Counted from the first letter of the stretch, positions 1 through 5,732 are shown. The stretch is DNA of 5,740 bases from Burkholderiales bacterium (GCA_025354615.1 JANXMO010000211.1:1-5740); one strand, 5' to 3'. Notes: generated by a model not told the origin, from the sequence alone. Numbers and translations are program-made.

Positions 1-336
1 TGGGCTTTGGCCTTGTACCGCGCCGAAGACTATCGCCGCGCCGGCCTGCCGATGCTGCCGGTCACACACGGGGCCGAGCTCACCCGGCTGCATGTTTTGC
101 TTTACACGCTGGTGCTGTTCGCCGCCACTTTGTTGCCGTTCATCTCCGGCATGAGCGGCCTGTTCTACCTCGTCGCGGCGCTGGTGTTGGGAGCTGGTTT
201 CACCGCTTACGCGTGGCGGTTGTGGCGCCATTATTCCGATGCGCTGGCGCGCAAGACCTTTCGTTTTTCGCTCTGGCACCTTTCGTTGTTGTTTGCTGCC
301 TTGCTGATCGATCATTACCGGGGGCTGTTGTGGTGA
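1..336 (+). CDS. cyoE: Heme O synthase (protoheme IX farnesyltransferase), C-terminal part; 5' end outside the window
   Basis: CyoE/CtaB is an inner-membrane UbiA-type prenyltransferase that adds a farnesyl group to protoheme IX, giving heme O for heme-copper oxidases (and heme A after CtaA). The reading frame is open from base 1, so only the last 111 residues are seen, of roughly 300 expected. The visible part starts with the conserved stretch [20 protein letters not shown], followed by VTHG, a hallmark of this family that contains the second conserved YR..DY motif. Three hydrophobic segments follow (about residues 30-50, 53-72 and 88-105 of the visible part), as expected for the C-terminal membrane helices. 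The stop codon TGA at 334-336 overlaps the start of the SCO gene, so the two are co-transcribed and probably translationally coupled. A TTG at position 7 is not a real start. The family call is very secure; only the N-terminal part is unseen. Confidence 0.95.
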   Translation, partial: WALALYRAEDYRRAGLPMLPVTHGAELTRLHVLLYTLVLFAATLLPFISGMSGLFYLVAALVLGAGFTAYAWRLWRHYSDALARKTFRFSLWHLSLLFAALLIDHYRGLLW

Positions 337-983
337 AACCCTTGCTTTCGCCGTTGCCGACGGCGCTGAAAAGACGAGCCGGTTTGCTGGCGCTCGTGGC
401 CATGGCGGCTTGGCCGCTGGCCGCTTGTGACCGCCAAGACCGTTCCTCGGCCGAGGCCAGTTCGCCCATGTTCAATGGTGTCGACATCACCGGCGCTGAA
501 TACGCCCGCACCCTGGCGTTGCCCGACGTTGACGGCAAGCCGCGCACGCTGGCCGACTTTGCCGGCAAAGTCACCGTGGTTTTCTTCGGCTACACCCAAT
601 GCCCCGATGTGTGCCCGACCACGATGGCGGAGCTGGCGAATGTCAAGAAACAGCTGGGTGATGCGGGCCGCCGCGTGCAGGGCGTTTTCATCACGGTTGA
701 CCCGGAACGCGACCGGCCGGAAGTTTTGAAAGCATACCTGGCGAACTTCGACCCGAGCTTCATCGCGCTGCGGGGCAACGCTGCCCAAACCGAAGCCACG
801 GCCAAAGAGTTCAAAGTGTTCTATGCCAAGGTGCCTGGCAAGGTCGACGGCAGCTACACGGTCGACCACACCGCCGGCAGTTATGTATTTGATACACAGG
901 GCCGGGTGCGGCTTTTCATTCGCTACGGCAGCCCACCCAGCGCCTTGGCGGCAGACCTCAAAACGCTGCTGGCGGCTTCCTGA
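333..983 (+). CDS. SCO1/SenC/PrrC family lipoprotein, copper chaperone for cytochrome c oxidase CuA assembly
   Basis: The product has 216 residues with a thioredoxin-like fold. SCO proteins bind copper and act as thiol-disulfide oxidoreductases that mature the CuA site of oxidase subunit II in the periplasm. The N-terminus is a lipoprotein signal: K2 and K13-R14-R15, a hydrophobic stretch at 16-31, and lipobox L29-A30-A31-C32, so it should be anchored to a membrane by lipidated C32. The copper/redox motif CPDVC (C90, C94) lies in [12 protein letters not shown], and the third ligand is H179 in [11 protein letters not shown]. The conserved ITVDPERD is at 120-127. All key residues are present. 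I chose the GTG at 333 because it gives a normal signal peptide and a GTGA overlap with cyoE; the frame is open further upstream to 213, but that extension lies inside cyoE. A GGGG run at 321-324 is only a weak ribosome binding site, which fits translational coupling. Confidence 0.95.
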   Translation: MKPLLSPLPTALKRRAGLLALVAMAAWPLAACDRQDRSSAEASSPMFNGVDITGAEYARTLALPDVDGKPRTLADFAGKVTVVFFGYTQCPDVCPTTMAELANVKKQLGDAGRRVQGVFITVDPERDRPEVLKAYLANFDPSFIALRGNAAQTEATAKEFKVFYAKVPGKVDGSYTVDHTAGSYVFDTQGRVRLFIRYGSPPSALAADLKTLLAAS

Positions 984-1047
984 CCGCATCACAACAGCGG
1001 CGCCGAGCACCCCCGCCTGGCGTGAACCAGACGCGGCAGCAGCAGCG
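984..1047. other. Short gap between convergent SCO gene and rpoH; no clear terminator
   Basis: The two genes run towards each other with 64 bases between their stop codons. The only structure I see is a weak dyad, CTGG (1017-1020) and CCAG (1027-1030), extended by two further pairs across a mismatch. No T-run follows on either strand, so it does not look like an intrinsic terminator. Termination may be Rho-dependent or occur within the opposite gene. Confidence 0.4.
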
Positions 1048-1986
1048 TCAGGCGACCGAGCCCAGCGCCTTGCGCATTTTCTTCATGGCGGCCACCTCGA
1101 TTTGCCGAATGCGCTCGGCGCTGACGCCGTATTCGTCGGCCAGGTCGTGCAAGGTCATACCGCCTGAACTGTCATCATTGACCTTGAGCCAACGCTCTTC
1201 GACGATGCGGCGGCTGCGGTCATCCAATGCATCCAGGGCCAGCAAAATGCCGTCACCCGCCAGCCAGTCGCGCCGCTGGGCTTCCAGCACCTGGGTGGGT
1301 TCGCTGCCTTCGTCCTTCAAATAGGCAATCGGCGCGTAGCTTTCTTCGCCGTCTTCGTTCAACGGCTCCAGCATCACGTCGCCACCCGACAGGCGGGTTT
1401 CCATCTCCAGCACGTCTTCGCGTTTGACGTTGAGCGTCTTGGCCATCGTGTCGACTTCACCCTGCGTCAACGTGCTGCGGTGCGTGTCGGCCTCGGCCGC
1501 GTCGTCTTTCAAACTCTGCTTCATCGAACGCAGATTGAAAAACAGCTTGCGCTGCGCCTTGGTAGTGGCCACTTTCACCATGCGCCAGTTTTTCAGAATG
1601 TACTCGTGGATTTCGGCCTTGATCCAGTGCATTGCATAGCTGACCAGACGCACGCCTTGCTCCGGATCAAAGCGCTTGACGGCTTTCATCAAGCCGATGT
1701 TGCCTTCCTGGATCAAGTCGCCATGCGGCAGGCCGTAGCCCAGGTACTGACGCGAGATCGACACCACCAGGCGAAGGTGGGACAACACCAGTTGACCCGC
1801 TGCTTGCAGGTCGCCGCTAGTGCGCAGCTTTCTAGCCAACGAGACTTCTTCGTCATGCGTCAGCAGCGGCACGCGGTTGGCAACTGAAATATAAGCATCC
1901 AGGTTGCCCAACGAAGGCACCACAGCCCAAGGGTCACGCAGACGCAAAGCAGAGGAGGTAGGTGTGTTCATAGAAGACGTAGACAT
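1048..1986 (-). CDS. rpoH: RNA polymerase heat-shock sigma factor RpoH (sigma-32)
   Basis: The product (312 residues) is the alternative sigma factor that directs RNA polymerase to chaperone and protease promoters. Region 2 spans about residues 64-140, including DLIQEGNIGLMKAVKRFDP and the region 2.4 promoter-contact helix around YAMHWIKAEIHEYILKNWR. The RpoH box QRKLFFNLR (145-153), which distinguishes sigma-32 from other group 3 sigmas, is intact. Region 4.2 carries a helix-turn-helix at about 277-308 (LHDLADEYGVSAERIRQIE). It is longer than the E. coli protein (284 aa) because of a Ser/Thr-rich N-terminal tail and a longer region 3/4 linker. The ATG at 1986 has an excellent Shine-Dalgarno sequence, AAAGGAGA, six bases upstream; an internal ATG at codon 6 is less well placed. 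A CIRCE-like element lies 27 bases upstream of the start. The gene is monocistronic as far as can be seen. Confidence 0.98.
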   Translation of the reverse strand: MSTSSMNTPTSSALRLRDPWAVVPSLGNLDAYISVANRVPLLTHDEEVSLARKLRTSGDLQAAGQLVLSHLRLVVSISRQYLGYGLPHGDLIQEGNIGLMKAVKRFDPEQGVRLVSYAMHWIKAEIHEYILKNWRMVKVATTKAQRKLFFNLRSMKQSLKDDAAEADTHRSTLTQGEVDTMAKTLNVKREDVLEMETRLSGGDVMLEPLNEDGEESYAPIAYLKDEGSEPTQVLEAQRRDWLAGDGILLALDALDDRSRRIVEERWLKVNDDSSGGMTLHDLADEYGVSAERIRQIEVAAMKKMRKALGSVA

Positions 1987-1992
1987 GCCGAA

Positions 1993-2000
1993 TCTCCTTT
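1993..2000 (-). promoter_or_regulatory. Strong ribosome binding site of rpoH
   Basis: AAAGGAGA on the minus strand, six bases before the ATG, is close to a perfect anti-16S match and fixes the start at 1986. It lies 16 bases from the edge of the upstream dyad (2016-2038), so RNA folding of that dyad could affect ribosome access. Confidence 0.8.
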
Positions 2001-2013
2001 GGTTCCAAGAATA

Positions 2014-2040
2014 TTAGCACTCTCGGTTCGAGACTGCTGG
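2014..2040 (-). promoter_or_regulatory. CIRCE-like operator (HrcA binding site) in the rpoH leader
   Basis: The classical CIRCE element is TTAGCACTC, nine spacer bases, GAGTGCTAA, bound by the HrcA repressor. Here one arm is a perfect 9/9 match (TTAGCACTC at 2014-2022 on the + strand, GAGTGCTAA on the minus strand). The spacer is exactly nine bases, and the other arm (2032-2040, GACTGCTGG) matches 6/9. The dyad also extends into the spacer: TCTCG (2021-2025) pairs with CGAGA (2029-2033), so the transcript could form a hairpin AGCA-mismatch-TCTCG with a three-base loop. The site sits between the putative promoter and the ribosome binding site of rpoH, a usual place for CIRCE. HrcA control of rpoH is therefore likely. 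The imperfect arm, and the absence of hrcA in the window, leave some doubt. Confidence 0.72.
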
Positions 2041-2065
2041 CGGGCACTGCCTGAAGAGTTTTTTA

Positions 2066-2077
2066 CTTTTATAAAAG
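2066..2077. repeat. Perfect 12-bp palindrome in the rpoH / hypothetical-gene divergent region
   Basis: CTTTTATAAAAG is self-complementary over its full length and stands next to a run of six T's (2059-2064). It overlaps the candidate rpoH -10 element and presents TATAAA on both strands, so it could act as a shared bidirectional promoter core or as a protein-binding site. A symmetric TATA box can arise by chance. Confidence 0.4.
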
Positions 2078-2099
2078 ACGCTTGGCCTCGATTTCGCAA
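2071..2099 (-). promoter_or_regulatory. Candidate sigma-70 promoter of rpoH
   Basis: On the minus strand TTGCGA (2099-2094) and TTTTAT (2076-2071) are separated by 17 bases, each matching four of six consensus positions. A better -10 (TATAAA, 2073-2068) lies three bases further on but at a 20-base spacing. Transcription would start near 2064, placing the CIRCE-like dyad within the 5' leader. This is the most AT-rich spot in an otherwise GC-rich region. It is a candidate only. Confidence 0.35.
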
Positions 2100-2177
2100 C
2101 ATCCGCCATTCAAGACATCACAGGGCAAGCCGAAAACCCGGGTATGCATTGCCCTGCACCGTCACCTGTTTGCCCTC

Positions 2178-3074
2178 ATGGTTTCTGCCCTGCGTCAACG
2201 TGCTAGTGCGGCCCAGCCTGCGGTTGAACCAACCGGCGTGAACGACCGGCCGCGTGCGCAACATGGCGCGGCGCAACGCCATCGCCGGCCCTGGCTGCGC
2301 CGGACGGGGTTGCTTGCTTCAATGGGGGCGGCGATGGCGGCTTCTGCCATCGGCGGCGCCTGGCTGGTGCGGGTGCCATCGTCGGGGGTTGCCCAGCCAG
2401 GGCCTGCGACCCTGGCGGCCGCCGCCACTGCGGCATCGTCAACAAGCGGTACGGTTTTGCATGCTGATGCCGCGTCGGCTGCAACAGCTGACCCTGTCGC
2501 CCTGGTGGCAGCAGTTGATTCGGTGCATGCAGCCGCCAGCGCCACGCCAATGGCCGCGTCGAGTGCTCACGAAAACCCGCTTCCATCTGAGAGCATCCCT
2601 GCAGCCCATGCGCCGGCCGCGCCAGTGGCACATCCAGCTGAGCGAGTGGCCGCGGCGTCGGCGGTGGCTGAAACCGTGCGCCTGGCGCCAGCGCCGGCGG
2701 CGGAGGATGTGACTTTCGGCCTGGACATCAATGGCGACGGCCTGCCCGATTCACTTGAGCGCTTCGTCCGCAAGACCCTCAATGCGCCGGCCACTCGCAT
2801 GGCCGCGCGGCACTACTACCGGATAGCGCTGCCGTTGGCGACCCGTGCGCAACAGGGCGAAACCTTGGCGCATGCTGACAAGCAGTCGGTTTTCAAAGCG
2901 GCAGAGTGTTATTGGCTGGCGGCGGCGGAAGACAACATCGAGGACCCGCCGAACCTGAACGACCGCGCCGCCTTGATCGGCTCCGCCGCCGCAGACCGCA
3001 TGCTGGCACTGGCCGAAGCTTTGCAGGGCTTCAACTACCGGCTCAGCACCGGCAAGCGAATGTCCTGCAGCTAA
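2178..3074 (+). CDS. Hypothetical membrane-anchored protein with Ala/Pro-rich linker and one EF-hand-like loop
   Basis: I do not recognise this 298-residue protein. A basic stretch, RHRRPWLRR (34-42), precedes one hydrophobic segment (about 43-64), consistent with an N-in membrane anchor or uncleaved signal. Residues about 65-176 are low-complexity and Ala/Pro/Val-rich, probably a flexible periplasmic linker. The C-terminal domain (about 177-298) opens with DINGDGLPDSLE (183-194), which has Asp/Asn/Asp/Asp/Glu at positions 1, 3, 5, 9 and 12 of a calcium-binding EF-hand loop. An Ala-rich helical part with C244 follows, and C297 is second to last. From memory, short secreted proteobacterial proteins of unknown function share a D-x-N-x-(D/N)-G-x-x-D-x-x-E opening and a later cysteine. 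The start is uncertain: ATG 2178 is the first ATG, but none of TTG 2082, ATG 2178 or GTG 2238 has a good ribosome binding site. The C-terminal part is the best supported. Confidence 0.72.
   Translation: MVSALRQRASAAQPAVEPTGVNDRPRAQHGAAQRHRRPWLRRTGLLASMGAAMAASAIGGAWLVRVPSSGVAQPGPATLAAAATAASSTSGTVLHADAASAATADPVALVAAVDSVHAAASATPMAASSAHENPLPSESIPAAHAPAAPVAHPAERVAAASAVAETVRLAPAPAAEDVTFGLDINGDGLPDSLERFVRKTLNAPATRMAARHYYRIALPLATRAQQGETLAHADKQSVFKAAECYWLAAAEDNIEDPPNLNDRAALIGSAAADRMLALAEALQGFNYRLSTGKRMSCS
2724..2759 (+). other. EF-hand / dockerin-like calcium loop within the hypothetical protein
   Basis: The twelve codons encode DINGDGLPDSLE. Loop positions 1, 3, 5, 9 and 12 are D, N, D, D and E, with the conserved Gly at 6, matching the canonical EF-hand loop pattern; the helix-like ERFVRKTL follows. 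Calcium binding is inferred from the motif only. Confidence 0.6.
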
Positions 3075-3083
3075 GGCCGCGCT

Positions 3084-3245
3084 TCAAAAATTCCGTACGC
3101 CGATTTTGAGCATCACGCGCAGGTATTCGAGGCGGGCATGCAATTCAGCCATTTCGTGAAGCAAATCTTCCCAGGTGGCCTGTGTGTGGGCCGACGCGGC
3201 TGACGGGTGCGTTGGGGGAATGCCAGCGGGAGGAAACGTGTCCAT
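3084..3245 (-). CDS. Small conserved-looking protein of unknown function, 53 aa
   Basis: An ATG at 3245-3243 opens a 53-residue frame ending at TGA 3086-3084. The first 24 residues are Pro/Ala/Thr/His-rich and probably disordered. Residues 25-50 (WEDLLHEMAELHARLEYLRV then MLKIGV) form a strongly amphipathic helix with leucines in heptad-like spacing, suggesting a short coiled coil or a dimerising helix. No signal peptide or membrane segment is present, so it should be cytoplasmic. I recall similar short proteins ending in L-x-A-x-LEYLR-x-ML-x-x-GVR in Burkholderiales genomes, but cannot verify that here. The helix is much more protein-like than the products of the overlapping frames. The ribosome binding site is weak. 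It is convergent with the EF-hand-loop gene (nine bases apart) and divergent from dsbD. The function is unknown. Confidence 0.72.
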   Translation of the reverse strand: MDTFPPAGIPPTHPSAASAHTQATWEDLLHEMAELHARLEYLRVMLKIGVRNF

Positions 3246-3302
3246 GGGTGACTGCTCAGGTGGGTTGCACGAGCCACCATCGTCATCCCGCGCGCCGCGC
3301 AG

Positions 3303-3325
3303 GGCAATCCCGCGAATCGGGTGCC
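3303..3325. repeat. GC-rich inverted repeat upstream of dsbD
   Basis: GGCA (3303-3306) and CCCG (3309-3312) pair with CGGG (3318-3321) and TGCC (3322-3325), around the loop CGAAT, leaving a two-base bulge on one side. There is no T-run on either strand, so an intrinsic terminator is unlikely. It lies in the 137-base region between the divergent small gene and dsbD and could be a leader hairpin or a protein site. I saw no good sigma-70 promoter for dsbD in this region. Confidence 0.35.
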
Positions 3326-3382
3326 GCTACGTGACAATCCAGTCGCTGCGCCCCGTTCAACTGCGCACCGGAGCGTTTTGTC

Positions 3383-5605
3383 GTGGTCCTTAGCACCCCT
3401 TTTTTCAATTTCCTCAATCGGTGCTTGGCGCCGTGGCTGTGTGCTGCCGCCAGCTTGCTGTGGCCGGCAGCGAATGCAGCTGAACCGCTGTTCAAGATGC
3501 CCCACGTCAACGCCGAACTGGTGGCCGCCCGTACGGCCATTCGCGCCGGTGAAACGTTGACGATCGCCTTGCGGCTGCAACACCAGCCGCAGTGGCACAC
3601 CTACTGGCGCAATCCGGGTGATTCCGGTTTGCCGACTGCGGTTGACTGGCAGATTCCCGCTGGCGCCAAGATGGGCGCCATTGAATGGCCTGCACCCAAG
3701 CGCTTGCCGGTCGGCCCGCTCGTCAATTACGGATATGAAGGCGAATTGCTGTTGCCCGTGCAGTTCAGCGCACCGGCCAAGGTGGCGGCCGGCAGCACTT
3801 TGACCTTGCGTGCGCAGGCGCGTTGGCTGGTGTGCAAGGACATTTGCGTGCCGGAAAGCGCCGCGCTGACATTGCAGCTGCCGGTGGTTGACGCGACAAC
3901 CGAGCCAGGCGCCACGGCGCAGTGGCCTGCCCTCGAGCGCATTGCCGCGCAGCAGCCGCAGCCGCTGGATGCGTCGGCCTGGGCCGCCGAATTGCAGCAC
4001 GCCGGCCGCCAATTGCTGTTGACGCTGACGCGCAAGGCAAGCGCCGGGGCCGCCTCTGCCGCCGTGGCTGCGACCCCTTTGGTGCCGCCGTCGCTCGAAG
4101 TGTTCCCTTACGACGAACGCGTCATCGAGCCGGCACGGCATGAGGTGTTCCGCACGCCGCAGGGTTACGCCATTCGGCTGGCGTTGGCTGACGCCGCCGC
4201 GCCGCCGCCGGTGTTTTCGGGCGTCGCCGTGGCGGCGGGCGTCGCGTCGCCATGGGGCGCTGGGAAGCCATTGGCAGCGGAATTCAATGCCACCGTTCGC
4301 AGCGTGGCGTCGATCGTCTTGCCGCCAGGCGCAGTGGCGATGACTTTGCCTGTGGATGCCAATAAGGCATCCCCGGAAGCCGTTGCCAGCTCCGGTGTGC
4401 TCGCCGCCCTGACGTTGGCCGTCGTCGGCGGTTTGGTGCTCAACCTGATGCCCTGCGTTTTTCCGGTGTTGTCGATCAAGCTGCTGAGCCTGGCGCAGCA
4501 CGACCTGGCCCCCGCCGTGCGGCGTCAGCATGCGTTGTTGTACAGCGCCGGGGTGGTGCTGACATTTCTGGCTTTGGCCGGTGTGCTGCTGGTGCTCCAA
4601 GCCGGCGGCCGGGCGCTGGGATGGGGCTTTCAGCTGCAAGAGCCGGGAGTGGTGTTCGTGCTGGCTTTGCTGTTTTTTGCAATGGCCTTGAATTTGGCCG
4701 GGGCGTTCGAATTTGGCCTGGCGGGCCTGCAACCGCTGCTGGCACTGCGCCTGCGCCACCCTGGAATCGACGCGCTGGCCAGCGGCGTTCTCGCCGTGGT
4801 GGCTGCCAGCCCCTGTACTGCGCCCTTCATGGGCGCGGCAATCGGCTTTGCGGTGACCCAGCCGGCGGCGGTGGCGCTCAGCGTGTTTGCCGCACTGGGG
4901 CTCGGCATGGCATTGCCATATACCGCCCTGGTGCTGCTGCCAGGCTGGCGTGACCACTTGCCCCGCCCGGGGCCCTGGATGCTGCGGCTCAAGCAATTGC
5001 TGGCGTTCCCGCTGTTTGCCACGGTGGTTTGGTTGCTGTGGGTGCTGGGGTTGCAGGCGGGCCTGGAAGGCGTCGTCAAGGCGCTGCTCGCATTCATTGC
5101 CTTGGCATTCGTCTCCTGGGCCGCTCCCTTGCTGCCGGCACCGGGCTGGTTGGCCCGTGCGGGTGCCGTTGCGGCCCTGCTGGCGGTGGGGATGTGGAGC
5201 TGGCCGGTTGCGCTGCCGGCAACTCACACGCAAGCTGCGCCGGCGCCGCTTGGCCAGCCGTCAGCCGCCTCCTGGCAACCGTATGACGACATCGCGCTGG
5301 CGCGCTACCTGGCGGCAGGCCAGCCTGTTTTCATTGATTTCACCGCGGCCTGGTGCGTCAGCTGCCAGGTCAACAAGCGGCTGGTGCTGCAGCGCACTGA
5401 CACCCTGGCCGCCTTTGCGCAGGCAAAAGTCGTCTTGATGCGCGCCGATTGGACGCAACAAGATGCCCGCATCACCGCAGCGCTGTTGCGGCTCGGGCGC
5501 AATGGTGTGCCGGTCTATGCCCTGATGCGGCCCGGGCGTGAACCGCTGTTGCTGCCTGAAGTGTTGACGCTGGCGCGGGTGCGCAACGCACTGGCCGCGC
5601 CTTGA
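3383..5605 (+). CDS. dsbD: Thiol:disulfide interchange protein DsbD, long ScsB-like form
   Basis: DsbD-family proteins pass electrons from cytoplasmic thioredoxin through the inner membrane to periplasmic thiol partners (disulfide isomerases, cytochrome c maturation factors, peroxiredoxins). The product has 740 residues; E. coli DsbD has 565. A signal peptide (1 to about 32) ends at ANA/AE. The periplasmic N-terminal part has a redox pair C151/C155 in WLVCKDICVPE, preceded by WHTYWRNPGDSGLP and VNYGYEGE, which resembles the ScsB-type rather than the E. coli-type alpha domain. A second beta-rich section spans about 184-308. The membrane core has eight predicted helices (about 338-366, 385-406, 423-445, 462-490, 494-520, 539-560, 566-588, 593-611) with the catalytic cysteines C358 (MPCVFP) and C478 (SPCTAP). 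The C-terminal thioredoxin domain (about 622-740) has C658-V-S-C661 in AAWCVSCQ and cis-Pro P710. All six redox cysteines are present. GTG 3383 was chosen: GGAG lies nine bases upstream and a full signal peptide results. Confidence 0.95.
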   Translation: MVLSTPFFNFLNRCLAPWLCAAASLLWPAANAAEPLFKMPHVNAELVAARTAIRAGETLTIALRLQHQPQWHTYWRNPGDSGLPTAVDWQIPAGAKMGAIEWPAPKRLPVGPLVNYGYEGELLLPVQFSAPAKVAAGSTLTLRAQARWLVCKDICVPESAALTLQLPVVDATTEPGATAQWPALERIAAQQPQPLDASAWAAELQHAGRQLLLTLTRKASAGAASAAVAATPLVPPSLEVFPYDERVIEPARHEVFRTPQGYAIRLALADAAAPPPVFSGVAVAAGVASPWGAGKPLAAEFNATVRSVASIVLPPGAVAMTLPVDANKASPEAVASSGVLAALTLAVVGGLVLNLMPCVFPVLSIKLLSLAQHDLAPAVRRQHALLYSAGVVLTFLALAGVLLVLQAGGRALGWGFQLQEPGVVFVLALLFFAMALNLAGAFEFGLAGLQPLLALRLRHPGIDALASGVLAVVAASPCTAPFMGAAIGFAVTQPAAVALSVFAALGLGMALPYTALVLLPGWRDHLPRPGPWMLRLKQLLAFPLFATVVWLLWVLGLQAGLEGVVKALLAFIALAFVSWAAPLLPAPGWLARAGAVAALLAVGMWSWPVALPATHTQAAPAPLGQPSAASWQPYDDIALARYLAAGQPVFIDFTAAWCVSCQVNKRLVLQRTDTLAAFAQAKVVLMRADWTQQDARITAALLRLGRNGVPVYALMRPGREPLLLPEVLTLARVRNALAAP

Positions 5606-5703
5606 AAAAAGGCCGTGTCAGCCGGCAGGGTCAGCCTAGAAACGGCAGTTGAACGCATCTGAACGGGCTGTGATGCGGTGTGCTGGCAAGGCGTGACGAC
5701 GCG

Positions 5704-5723
5704 GCGGGCGGGGTAGTGCCCGC
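5704..5723 (+). repeat. GC-only hairpin directly before the terminal ribosome binding site
   Basis: GCGGGC (5704-5709) pairs perfectly with GCCCGC (5718-5723) around an eight-base loop, and the Shine-Dalgarno sequence begins at the very next base. Such a stem next to the ribosome site could be a leader element controlling translation, but in G+C-rich DNA six-pair stems also occur by chance. Confidence 0.4.
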
Positions 5724-5732
5724 AAGGAGGAG
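5724..5732 (+). promoter_or_regulatory. Strong ribosome binding site for a gene starting at or just beyond the right edge
   Basis: AAGGAGGAG is a full anti-16S match and leaves eight bases to the window end without a start codon, so a + strand gene should begin at about 5741-5743. Its identity cannot be known from this window. Confidence 0.65.

Noticed and set aside
213..332. 40-codon upstream extension of the SCO frame
   Set aside because: Lies within the cyoE coding region and would bury the lipoprotein signal behind 40 residues; GTG 333 fits better.
315..1010. 231-codon minus-strand frame across the SCO gene
   Set aside because: Antisense shadow of a well-supported SCO gene; no recognisable protein features or ribosome site.
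1014..1033. Possible bidirectional terminator between the SCO gene and rpoH
   Set aside because: The stem is only four clean pairs plus two across a mismatch, and no T-run follows on either strand.
1480..1887. 135-codon plus-strand frame inside rpoH
   Set aside because: Shadow frame of rpoH, whose protein sequence is unmistakable.
2203..2631. Minus-strand frames opposite the Ala-rich linker
   Set aside because: Low-complexity GC-rich sequence keeps several frames open. Only the + frame joins the linker to a sensible membrane helix and the EF-hand-like domain.
3113..5233. 706-codon open frame on the minus strand, antisense to dsbD
   Set aside because: The product is Gln/Arg/His/Gly-rich with no domain pattern. 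It mirrors the codon bias of the DsbD frame, whose protein has every family motif. Such long antisense frames are common in G+C-rich genes.
5617..5636. Terminator for dsbD around the GTCAGCC repeats
   Set aside because: The repeats are direct, not inverted, and no stem followed by T's can be drawn.
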